Made by a program: the position numbers and the translations under genes. Below, one piece after another: positions 1-6,872 of a stretch of DNA of 15,954 nucleotides (position 1 is its first letter; each line of letters begins with the position of its first letter). The stretch comes from an uncultured Bacteroidota bacterium (lineage in GTDB: Bacteria > Bacteroidota > Bacteroidia > Chitinophagales > Chitinophagaceae). The DNA lies in contig CAILMA010000472.1 of the NCBI GenBank assembly GCA_903835145.1, positions 1 through 15,954 on the forward strand, given 5' to 3'. The notes below the pieces were generated by a model. It was not told the origin of the DNA. It did no database searches and saw nothing but the letters and a program-made list of their open reading frames with translations.

Positions 1-641
1 CTACTCCAATTACAGCATCCGGTGCAAGCACATATAGCTGGAGCCCCGCTACCGGCCTAAGCGCTACAACTGGCGCAACTGTGACCTGCAATGCAACCTC
101 AACTACAACCTACACCGTTACCGGCACCAGTGCGCTCGGTTGCAGCGGTACTAACACCCAAACAATCACTGTTAACCCAATACCAACACTTACCATCACT
201 CCGGTATCAGCTGCCATTTGCAATGGCTCATCAACGTCAATTACAGCCTCCGGAGCAAGCACCTATAGCTGGAGCCCCGCTACTGGCCTGAGCGCAACAA
301 CAGGTGCTACAGTTACTTGCAGCACCACCAGCACACGCACCTACACTGTCACCGGCACAAGCGCACTCGGTTGCATCGGTACCAACACACAAACAATCAC
401 TGTTAACCCAATTCCAACACTCACCATTACTCCTGTATCAGCTGCTATTTGCAGCGGCTCTTCTACTTCAATCACAGCATCAGGAGCAAGCACATATAGC
501 TGGAGCCCCGCTACTGGCTTGAGCGCAACGACAGGGGCAACCGTTTCCTGCGGAGCTACAGCAACAACAACCTACTCCATATCAGGCACAAGCGCAGCAG
601 GTTGCACAGGCACTGCAACCCAAACAATAACTGTTAATCCA
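1..641 (+). repeat. Tandem 231-bp repeats (PKD/Ig-like, 77 residues)
   Basis: The motif STYSWSPATGLSATTGATV recurs at exact 231-base intervals (anchor GCAAGC at 24, 255 and 486). Units run to 185, 186-416 and 417-641. Units one and two are almost identical in protein; unit three diverges after its TGATV motif. Each carries three Cys (AIC, TVTC or TVSC, and GC). The array probably continues left of the window. Confidence 0.9.
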
Positions 642-3600
642 CTACCAGTAACCGGTACCATCTCCGGAACAACAACGCTCTGCGCGGGTACCAATACAAC
701 ATTGACCGAATCAGCCTCTGGCGGAAGTTGGTCGAGTGTAACAACATCGGTAGCTACCATTAATAGCTCTGGTGTAGTACATGCAATAAGTGCAGGCACT
801 ACTGTTATTTCCTACACAGTGACCAATGGCTGCGGCACACTTGCGGCAACCACCATCGTTACCGTAAATCCATTGCCTGACGCAGGCACAATTTCCGGAC
901 CAACCTATGTTTGTGTTGGCAGCACAGCAACATTTACCGATACCACTTCCGGTGGTAGCTGGAGCAGTTCCTTTACATCACTTGCTACCGTATCCGCCGG
1001 CGTTGTTTACGGCGTCGCTGTTGGCACCGACACCATCAAATACAGCTTCACAAACAGTTGCGGCACCAATGTCGCCACCAAACTAATATCTGTTGATAAT
1101 GTACGTGCAACGGGTGCCATCACCGGCCCTGCCAGCGTGTGCATGGGCTCTGACATCACCCTTGCCGATACCGCCGCAGGCGGTGCCTGGAGCAGTTTCA
1201 CGCCATCTATCGCAACCATTGGCACCACAGGTATCGTTACTCCTGTATCAGTTGGCTCAGCAACATTTATCTACACACTCACCAATATTTGCGGCTCCGT
1301 TACTACAACGTATAATGTTGCCGTAAATCCACTTCCTGTTGCTGGCACAATCTCCGGCGCTGCAGTGGAGTGCCGCGGTTCTTCTACTACATTTACCCAC
1401 AGCGTTTCAGGTGGCAGTTGGAGCAGCAGTGCACCATCAATTGCAACCGTTGACAACTCCGGCCTCGTTACCGGACTATCCGCTGGCATTGCTGACATTT
1501 ACTATGCCGTTACCAATGTCTGCGGCACTGCTACCGACACCCAATCCATCACAATAGAAGTATTCCCATCTGCTGGTGCTATTTCAGGTGCCGATAGCGT
1601 ATGTGTAAATGCAGGAACACTCCTCGTCGACGGCTCTGCATCTGCCTCAGGCGGCTGGAGCAGCAGCACCATAGCAGTGGCCACAGTCAGCGCTTCCGGA
1701 CTTGTTACAGGAGTCGCTACAGGTACTGATATCATTTCCTACTCCGTTACTAATACCTGCGGAACTGCCAATGCCATCCACATTATAACCGTAAAACCAC
1801 TGCCCGACTCCGGTGTTATAGGCGGGGCTACATCGGTATGCGCAGGCAGCACTACAACCTTTAGCGATGCAAGTCCTGGTGGTGTTTGGTCTTCTGCGTC
1901 TACTGCTTTAGCAACCGTAAATACCTCCGGCCTCGTCGGCTGCGTTTCAGCCGGAAGTACAGTAATATCTTACTCCGTTACCAATACCTGCGGCACAGCA
2001 GTTGCTGTTCGCCCTATTACTATACTTGCATTGCCTGTTGCGGGTACTATTGCAGGCCCTTCAGTAGTCTGCCCTGGCGTGAGTATCGGACTATCTGACA
2101 CCTCAACCGGTGGCTCCTGGTCAAGCTCCTCAACTGCTATTGCAACCGTTGGTAGCAGTGGCTCCGTTACAGGTGTAGCTGCAGGTGCCGTTACCATCAC
2201 TTACACGGTCACTAACACTTGTAGTACCGTATTTACCACAAAGACAATCACCGTCAATCCGGCTCCGGCACCGGGCACCATAAGTGGTCCATCATCTGTA
2301 TGCGCGGGCTCCGGCATCACCTTAACCGATACCTTCTCGGGTGGCTCCTGGACAAGCGTTGCTCCGTCTGTCGCAACCACCGATGCTGCTGGCAATGTAA
2401 CGGGAGTTACCGCTGGCACTACTACAATTAGCTATACCGTTACAAATAGCTGCGGTACACGCGCTGCGACCTACTTAATAACCGTTAATCCATTGCCTGA
2501 TGCAGGCTCCATCTCTGGTGCGGGCACCGTTTGCGTAAGCTCATCAGTTACCCTCACCGATGCCGCCGCAGGTGGCAGCTGGACGTCAGGCTCACCGGCT
2601 ATCGCAACTGTTACCAGTCCGGGGCACATCCTCGGTGTTTCCGCGGGCTCTGCTGTTATCACGTACCTCGTTACCAATAGCTGCGGTACAGACACAGCGA
2701 CACATAGCATCACTGTTGAGCCATTGCCACACGCTGGTACCATCACTGGGGCCAGCTCCGTGTGTGCCGGCTCTGTTACAACTTTGGCCGATACAGCTTC
2801 CGGCGGCGCATGGTCATCGTCAGCTATCGGTCTTGCCACTGTTAGCACATCAGGCGTGGTTTCAGGTGTTGCAGCGGGCACCGTTACCATTCGCTACATC
2901 GTTAATAACTCCTGCGGTGCAGACACCGCCACTCACACGCTCACCATCAATCCAATTCCGGTTTCGGGCACTATTTCCGGCCCGTCTAATGTATGCCTCG
3001 GCGCTCCTATTACATTGGTCGATACCGTTTCCGGTGGCGTATGGAGTGCCGCAAATGGCGCTGCTTCCGTGTCATCAACGGGTGTAGTTACGGGTCACTT
3101 TATCGGCAACGATACCATCCTTTACAACGTTTCCACTTCTTGTGGTAGCTCCACCTATTCTCAGCCAATTACCGTTAGTCCATTGCCCACTGTTGGTAGC
3201 ATCTCGGGCGCTTCAAGCGTATGCGTAGGCTCCGCAACTGCCCTCGTAGAAGGCACAACAGGCGGTTCCTGGTCAGCTGCTAATACTACCGCTTCCATAA
3301 GCTCCACTGGCTCGCTGCGTGGGCTTACAGATGGCACCGACACTATTTACTACAGTGTAACGAATATCTGCGGCACAACCCGGGTAAGCAAAACAGAAAC
3401 AGTAAACCCATTGCCCGATGCCGGTTCTATTTTTGGTGCCGGCACCGATGTGTGTGTAGGCGGTACAATAGCCTACACCGAATCGGTAAGTACAGGTGCA
3501 TGGAGCTGCCCGGCTACTGGCATAGCTACTGTCGATGCCACAGGCACAGTAACAGGGCTCTCGGCTGGCTTCGCTTCAGTATCTTATACCGTCAGCAACG

Positions 3601-5423
3601 TTTGCGGAACTGCAAATGCGACTGTAACCGTACACGTGTTTAATCCTCCATCTGCCGGCACGTTATCTGGTGCTGCCCATATTTGCGATGGCACTCCGGC
3701 CACGCTTACCTCCACCGTCGCCGGAGGCACATGGCTGAGCAGCAATGCAGCTATCGCTACTATCAATGCTGGTGGCAATGTTACTGGCTTGTCATCTGGC
3801 TCAGTAACCTTCTACTACCTCGTTACCAATGTTTGCGGCACCGATACTTCGCATCTTTCGCTCCCTGTTTATCCCGCAGCAACCGCAGGCATCATTGGTG
3901 GTGTAAAACAACTTTGTGTGGGCCTTTCCGGCACCGATACAAGCACTGTTTCAGGCGGCTCATGGTCTACGCCATCATCTAACATTTCGATTGATGAATC
4001 TACCGGTGTCATAACAGCAATTACCGCCGGCCCGGCAGTCGTTGCTTACACCACAACAGGCATTTGCGGTAGTGCTACAGTTACTGATTCGCTCACAGTT
4101 AACCCATTGCCATCACTCACATCGTCGCTCACTCCGGCACCGGTGTGCAGCGGCAGTATATTCAATTATACCCCGACAGCAAGTACTTCTGGCACGGCAA
4201 CATTTACCTGGACCCGCACCCTGCAGTCCGGCATCTCCAATGCTGCTGCGAGCGGCTCTGGTAACCCCGCTGAAACATTGCTGGATACTACAACCACTGC
4301 GGCACGCATCATCTATTCGTTCACAACAACGTCTCAGGCAGGCTGTAGCCAAACGCAGGAAGTTACCGCAACCATCAACCCTACGCCTGCACTCATCGGA
4401 AGTCTTCATTATTCAGTTTGCTCAGGCACACCGTTTACTTATACAGCCGAAAGTTCATTACCGCTCACAAGCTACGCATGGTCACGTAGCACAACAACTG
4501 GTATCACACCAGCAAGCGGAACCGGCATTGAAAACATAAACGAAACACTCACCAATACAACCACAGATACTGTAACGGTAACTTATGCCTACACACTCAC
4601 GTCCGGGGGCTGTTCTTCCACTCAGGACCTTTTTGTAACTGTAAATCCTCGGGAAGCCGCACCAGTAATTTCCACAAAATCTCCGGCGTGGGTTTGCCAG
4701 AATACCTTGTATCAGAATTTCGGCGCAGCCGTTACCCCTCCTGCAGGTGTCACCTATACCTGGTCGGCAAAAGGAGCTGAAATATGGGCTACCGGCAGCA
4801 CAAAACAATATGCACTGGTTAACTTCACCACTCCGGGATTTGCGGTCGTCTACCTTACTGCAACACAGGCTGGCTCTACTTGTCCCGGCATCGATACATT
4901 CACGGTATCAGTGAGCGACAATGTCTCTGAAACACCAAACGTCTACTACCTCAATCATGTGTTTGTAGCTGATGGCGGAATGTCTTCTTACCAGTGGGGC
5001 TATGACGATGCCAGCACCCTTGATTCTACTATTCTGCCCTACGAAACCAATGAAAGCTACATCAACGACAATCCGGATCTCACCCACAAATATTATTGGG
5101 TCATAACCCAGTACCAGTGGTGCCTACACAAGAGCTACTACAACGGCCCACTGGCAGTGACTAACGTAAACCGCGGTGGTGTGAAAGATGTCTCCGTTTT
5201 CCCGAACCCAAACAATGGTTCATTCAAAGTCAACATTGCATCGGACTTCACAGAGGTAGGCGAAATAACTGTAACCAACACTGTGGGAGAGAAAATAATG
5301 GAGGTGCCCTGCAAAACGAATACCGAACTTGAAATCAACCTTCGCCAACCGGCTGGTATCTACTTCGTTAACGTAAGCACCCCCCATGGCAACTTTGTAA
5401 GTAAGGTCGTGATCACTCAATAA
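3..5423 (+). CDS. Giant T9SS-secreted Ig-like repeat adhesin (5' end outside window)
   Basis: The frame is open from the left window edge, and codons before the first ATG (81) already encode the repeat, so the gene starts upstream; 1806 residues are visible. Order: about 2.8 copies of a 77-residue PKD/Ig-like repeat (to 641), fifteen 77-residue Ig-like repeats resembling BIG_2 (642-4106), three more divergent Ig/PKD-like modules (about 4107-4920), a linker, and a type IX secretion C-terminal domain from about 5190 (FPNPNNGSF, then ITVTNTVGEKI, AGIYFVNV and VSKVVITQ). In this family the tail directs export through T9SS to the cell surface or medium. Composition is very rich in Thr, Ser, Gly and Val. 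No catalytic domain is visible in the part seen, so an adhesive or structural surface role is inferred; an enzymatic or binding head could lie upstream. A terminator follows 20 bases after the stop. Confidence 0.9.
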   Translation, partial: TPITASGASTYSWSPATGLSATTGATVTCNATSTTTYTVTGTSALGCSGTNTQTITVNPIPTLTITPVSAAICNGSSTSITASGASTYSWSPATGLSATTGATVTCSTTSTRTYTVTGTSALGCIGTNTQTITVNPIPTLTITPVSAAICSGSSTSITASGASTYSWSPATGLSATTGATVSCGATATTTYSISGTSAAGCTGTATQTITVNPLPVTGTISGTTTLCAGTNTTLTESASGGSWSSVTTSVATINSSGVVHAISAGTTVISYTVTNGCGTLAATTIVTVNPLPDAGTISGPTYVCVGSTATFTDTTSGGSWSSSFTSLATVSAGVVYGVAVGTDTIKYSFTNSCGTNVATKLISVDNVRATGAITGPASVCMGSDITLADTAAGGAWSSFTPSIATIGTTGIVTPVSVGSATFIYTLTNICGSVTTTYNVAVNPLPVAGTISGAAVECRGSSTTFTHSVSGGSWSSSAPSIATVDNSGLVTGLSAGIADIYYAVTNVCGTATDTQSITIEVFPSAGAISGADSVCVNAGTLLVDGSASASGGWSSSTIAVATVSASGLVTGVATGTDIISYSVTNTCGTANAIHIITVKPLPDSGVIGGATSVCAGSTTTFSDASPGGVWSSASTALATVNTSGLVGCVSAGSTVISYSVTNTCGTAVAVRPITILALPVAGTIAGPSVVCPGVSIGLSDTSTGGSWSSSSTAIATVGSSGSVTGVAAGAVTITYTVTNTCSTVFTTKTITVNPAPAPGTISGPSSVCAGSGITLTDTFSGGSWTSVAPSVATTDAAGNVTGVTAGTTTISYTVTNSCGTRAATYLITVNPLPDAGSISGAGTVCVSSSVTLTDAAAGGSWTSGSPAIATVTSPGHILGVSAGSAVITYLVTNSCGTDTATHSITVEPLPHAGTITGASSVCAGSVTTLADTASGGAWSSSAIGLATVSTSGVVSGVAAGTVTIRYIVNNSCGADTATHTLTINPIPVSGTISGPSNVCLGAPITLVDTVSGGVWSAANGAASVSSTGVVTGHFIGNDTILYNVSTSCGSSTYSQPITVSPLPTVGSISGASSVCVGSATALVEGTTGGSWSAANTTASISSTGSLRGLTDGTDTIYYSVTNICGTTRVSKTETVNPLPDAGSIFGAGTDVCVGGTIAYTESVSTGAWSCPATGIATVDATGTVTGLSAGFASVSYTVSNVCGTANATVTVHVFNPPSAGTLSGAAHICDGTPATLTSTVAGGTWLSSNAAIATINAGGNVTGLSSGSVTFYYLVTNVCGTDTSHLSLPVYPAATAGIIGGVKQLCVGLSGTDTSTVSGGSWSTPSSNISIDESTGVITAITAGPAVVAYTTTGICGSATVTDSLTVNPLPSLTSSLTPAPVCSGSIFNYTPTASTSGTATFTWTRTLQSGISNAAASGSGNPAETLLDTTTTAARIIYSFTTTSQAGCSQTQEVTATINPTPALIGSLHYSVCSGTPFTYTAESSLPLTSYAWSRSTTTGITPASGTGIENINETLTNTTTDTVTVTYAYTLTSGGCSSTQDLFVTVNPREAAPVISTKSPAWVCQNTLYQNFGAAVTPPAGVTYTWSAKGAEIWATGSTKQYALVNFTTPGFAVVYLTATQAGSTCPGIDTFTVSVSDNVSETPNVYYLNHVFVADGGMSSYQWGYDDASTLDSTILPYETNESYINDNPDLTHKYYWVITQYQWCLHKSYYNGPLAVTNVNRGGVKDVSVFPNPNNGSFKVNIASDFTEVGEITVTNTVGEKIMEVPCKTNTELEINLRQPAGIYFVNVSTPHGNFVSKVVITQ
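642..4106 (+). repeat. Array of fifteen 77-residue Ig-like (BIG_2-like) repeats
   Basis: The span is 3465 bases, exactly 15 x 77 codons. A typical unit reads LPxAGTISGxxxVC, then GGSWSS, ATVxxSGxVTGV, AGTxTIxYxVTNxCGT and ITVNP. Every unit keeps a Cys near position 14, a Trp near position 30 and a second Cys near position 64. Unit 13 adds a Cys right after its Trp-Ser, and unit 6 adds one in its middle. The DNA copies are well diverged, so this is an old array and not a recent expansion. Confidence 0.9.
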
Positions 5424-5442
5424 TGAGCACACCGTGCTCCAT

Positions 5443-5479
5443 ACAAAAAAGCCTTTCGCCCCGCGGAGGGCTTTTTTGT
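5443..5479 (+). terminator. Rho-independent terminator of the adhesin gene
   Basis: A perfect 11-bp stem, ACAAAAAAGCC (5443-5453) with GGCTTTTTTGT (5469-5479), encloses a 15-base GC-rich loop. The T6 run lies within the descending arm. The A6 run on the other arm means it could also stop leftward transcription. Confidence 0.88.
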
Positions 5480-5533
5480 GGTTGTTTATGATAGCGACTA
5501 AAAGTTGGGTGCATTTCATACCATTTCTTTATA

Positions 5534-5558
5534 TAAATTAGTCCAATAATTTCGCAAG
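5534..5558 (+). repeat. IS630 left terminal inverted repeat
   Basis: It begins TAAATTAGTCCAA and pairs with 6664-6688. It also pairs with an internal inverted copy, ATTGGACTAA at 5576-5585, so the left end can fold into a hairpin with a perfect 10-bp stem (5538-5547 with 5576-5585). Confidence 0.75.
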
Positions 5559-5576
5559 TTATTTTTTTGGTGCTAA

Positions 5577-5605
5577 TTGGACTAAAATATAATGAGCTAT
5601 ATTTG
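5577..5605 (+). promoter_or_regulatory. Transposase promoter (TTGG-N17-TATATTTG)
   Basis: TATATTTG (5598-5605) fits the Bacteroidota -7 consensus TAnnTTTG exactly. TTGG (5577-5580), 17 bases upstream, can serve as the -33 element and lies inside the internal copy of the terminal repeat. This placement puts the ATG at 5592 within the promoter and favours the ATG at 5625 as the start. Confidence 0.6.
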
Positions 5606-5624
5606 TACCCACAACCATAACACT

Positions 5625-6173
5625 ATGTCAGCCCCCAAAGCATTTAGGATAAAGGAAAGCATTAGCGAGATAAAGAAACTACTGAAAGGCAGTGATCCCA
5701 TGATAGCCAAAAGATTGCATGCCCTGCTTGTTTTTAAACAACATGAAGAAACCGGTATTTCGAAACGTGAAGCAGCTGAAAGTATTGGTGTTAATCACAA
5801 CAGTATTCAAACATGGCGCAGTTTATATATAGCCGGGGGGCTGGAAGGGTTAATGAGCCATCGTAAAATAGGCTACAAGCCGAGCGTAATAACTGCTGAG
5901 CAGCAAGCGGCTATAAAGGAGCAAATGCACAAACCAGACAACGGCTTTGTTGGATTCATTGAGCTGCTAACATGGTTCAACGAAAAATTCAATACCGACG
6001 TGAACTATAAAACTTTTCATGGTTTTGTAGTAAGAAAATTTGATGCGAAAATAAAAACAGCCCGCAAAGTACATGCGAAGAAAGACCCTGAGGCAGTAGA
6101 TGCGTTTAAAAAAACTTCAGTCGGGCATGTGAACAGAAATTTAAAGACAAAGGAGAAGGATACACTGAGGTAA
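5625..6173 (+). CDS. IS630 transposase, N-terminal part (DNA binding), zero frame
   Basis: The product of this frame is 182 residues. A helix-turn-helix region lies at roughly residues 25-80 (SKREAAESIGVNHNSIQTW, then GGLEGLMSHRKIGYKP), typical of the IS630 DNA-binding domain, followed by a linker and the start of the catalytic region. No DDE catalytic residue is in this frame; the homology leaves it at the A7 run 6108-6114, after which the residues (TSVGHVNRN...) do not fit the family. I chose the ATG at 5625 because a strong -7 box lies at 5598-5605, downstream of the alternative ATG at 5592. By itself this product could act only as a DNA-binding repressor. Confidence 0.8.
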   Translation: MSAPKAFRIKESISEIKKLLKGSDPMIAKRLHALLVFKQHEETGISKREAAESIGVNHNSIQTWRSLYIAGGLEGLMSHRKIGYKPSVITAEQQAAIKEQMHKPDNGFVGFIELLTWFNEKFNTDVNYKTFHGFVVRKFDAKIKTARKVHAKKDPEAVDAFKKTSVGHVNRNLKTKEKDTLR

Positions 6174-6694
6174 ACCTGTATTGTCAGGATGAAGCCAGAT
6201 TTGGACTGTTTACCCGCAATGGGAAAGGGTTAACAGCTAAAGGCGTTAAACCGGTATGCAAGTTTCAACAAGTATTTCAATCATTATATTTATTTGGGGC
6301 GTACTCGCCATTTACCGGCGATCATTTTGAACTGGAATTACCGCACTGCAATACCGATAGCTTTGGAGTTTTTCTTGAAGAATTTTCAAAAGAAAACCCT
6401 AATGAGTTTAAACTAATTTTGCTTGATAATGGCGCATTTCATAAAGCAGCTGACCTAATTATCCCCAATAACATTGCTTTGCTATTCATTCCGCCCTATT
6501 CACCAGAGTTAAATCCAGCCGAAAAAATATGGTGGAGAATGAAAAGAGCGTTTACAGGTAAGCTACACAAATCACTTGACGCCGTAAGCCTTTTCATAAA
6601 GGAAGAAGTGATGAAACTCACCAAAGAAATCGTAGCAAAAACATGCAAATTCGATTATATATTTTTGTCAAACTTTTGGACTAAATTATATTAG
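6110..6694 (+). CDS. IS630 transposase, catalytic DDE part, reached by -1 frameshift
   Basis: This frame opens at 6110, straight after a TAA at 6107-6109, and carries the whole catalytic core: QDEARFGLF (first Asp), LLDNGAFHK (second Asp), and PPYSPELNPAEKIWWRMK (the Glu of the triad). All three acidic residues and the PPYSPELNP signature of the IS630/DDE_3 endonuclease are intact. The first ATG (6419) lies after the first Asp, so independent translation would give an inactive piece; the active enzyme needs fusion with the upstream frame. The stop TAG at 6692-6694 lies beyond the right inverted repeat, in flanking DNA. It could be a live programmed-frameshift element or a copy inactivated by a one-base indel; the intact motifs favour the first. 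Confidence 0.8.
   Translation, partial: KNFSRACEQKFKDKGEGYTEVNLYCQDEARFGLFTRNGKGLTAKGVKPVCKFQQVFQSLYLFGAYSPFTGDHFELELPHCNTDSFGVFLEEFSKENPNEFKLILLDNGAFHKAADLIIPNNIALLFIPPYSPELNPAEKIWWRMKRAFTGKLHKSLDAVSLFIKEEVMKLTKEIVAKTCKFDYIFLSNFWTKLY
6664..6688 (-). repeat. IS630 right terminal inverted repeat
   Basis: The reverse complement starts TAATTTAGTCCAA and matches the left end with a few mismatches. The repeat is translated: it encodes the last residues of the transposase. Confidence 0.75.
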
Positions 6695-6730
6695 GTGTTG
6701 GTATCAATTCTTCGGATAATTTTCATTGCG

Positions 6731-6836
6731 ATATGACCTGCGCGACTGCGCAGACATCAATCTCCCTGTCCATTTATGGAGGGTTGGGGTGAGGTACTAT
6801 ACGGAAAGTGCAACAATATGACCTGCACCCCGACTG
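6731..6836. repeat. Pair of short direct repeats (ATATGACCTGC ... CGACTG)
   Basis: ATATGACCTGC occurs at 6731-6741 and again at 6816-6826. Both copies are followed within a few bases by CGACTG (6743-6748 and 6831-6836). The pair brackets the palindromic segment 6762-6794. The first copy overlaps a perfect 6-bp hairpin, CTGCGC-GACT-GCGCAG (6738-6753). Confidence 0.6.
6762..6794. repeat. Degraded palindromic intergenic repeat
   Basis: CTCCCTGTCCATTTATGGAG followed by GGTTGGGGTGAGG can fold as CCCT-(GT)-CCAT with ATGG-AGGG. From memory, sequences of the form CTCCCTCTCC...GGAGAGGGTTGGGGTGAGG recur between genes in many Bacteroidota genomes; this would be a worn copy. That resemblance is recalled knowledge and was not searched. 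The rest of the 6695-6872 gap shows the direct repeats and the promoter of the next gene. Confidence 0.45.
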
Positions 6837-6868
6837 TTTGTCACCCATCGAAAAATCGACTATTATTG
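6837..6868 (+). promoter_or_regulatory. Kinase promoter (TTTG-N20-TATTATTG)
   Basis: TTTG (6837-6840) and TATTATTG (6861-6868, one mismatch to TAnnTTTG) are 20 bases apart, as expected for Bacteroidota. The ATG at 6873 is only four bases beyond the -7 box, so the transcript probably starts at or next to the start codon. Confidence 0.55.
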
Positions 6869-6872
6869 CATT

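Larger units (their letters stand above)
5534..6688 (+). mobile_element. IS630-family insertion sequence, about 1.15 kb
   Basis: The ends are imperfect inverted repeats (TAAATTAGTCCAA left, TAATTTAGTCCAA reverse-complemented at the right; about 19 of 25 positions match by hand). TA dinucleotides lie at 5532-5533 and 6689-6690, matching the TA target duplication of the IS630/Tc1 superfamily. The boundary is ambiguous by 2 bp each side because the ends lie in TATATA-like sequence. One transposase, split in two frames, fills the element. It is more AT-rich than its neighbours and sits just past the adhesin terminator, so it interrupts no visible gene. Confidence 0.85.

Noticed and set aside
1..641. 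Possible CRISPR-like or satellite repeat at the left edge
   Set aside because: The 231-base period is a whole number of codons, the frame is open throughout and the differences are mostly synonymous: it is a protein repeat.
2471..3087. Long frames inside the adhesin array (minus 2471-2890, plus 2560-3087)
   Set aside because: They are low-complexity frames mirrored from the Thr/Ser/Gly/Val repeat codons and recur with the repeat period; no family signature.
5220..5519. 99-residue minus-strand frame over the adhesin tail
   Set aside because: It crosses the terminator and lies antisense to the conserved T9SS domain.
5592..5624. Upstream ATG of the transposase at 5592
   Set aside because: The -7 promoter box (5598-5605) lies after it, and the extra eleven residues (SYICTHNHNT) do not look like an IS630 N-terminus.
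6738..6753. CTGCGC-GACT-GCGCAG hairpin as a terminator
   Set aside because: The 6-bp stem has no T run on either side, and no gene ends nearby except the transposase, 44 bases upstream.
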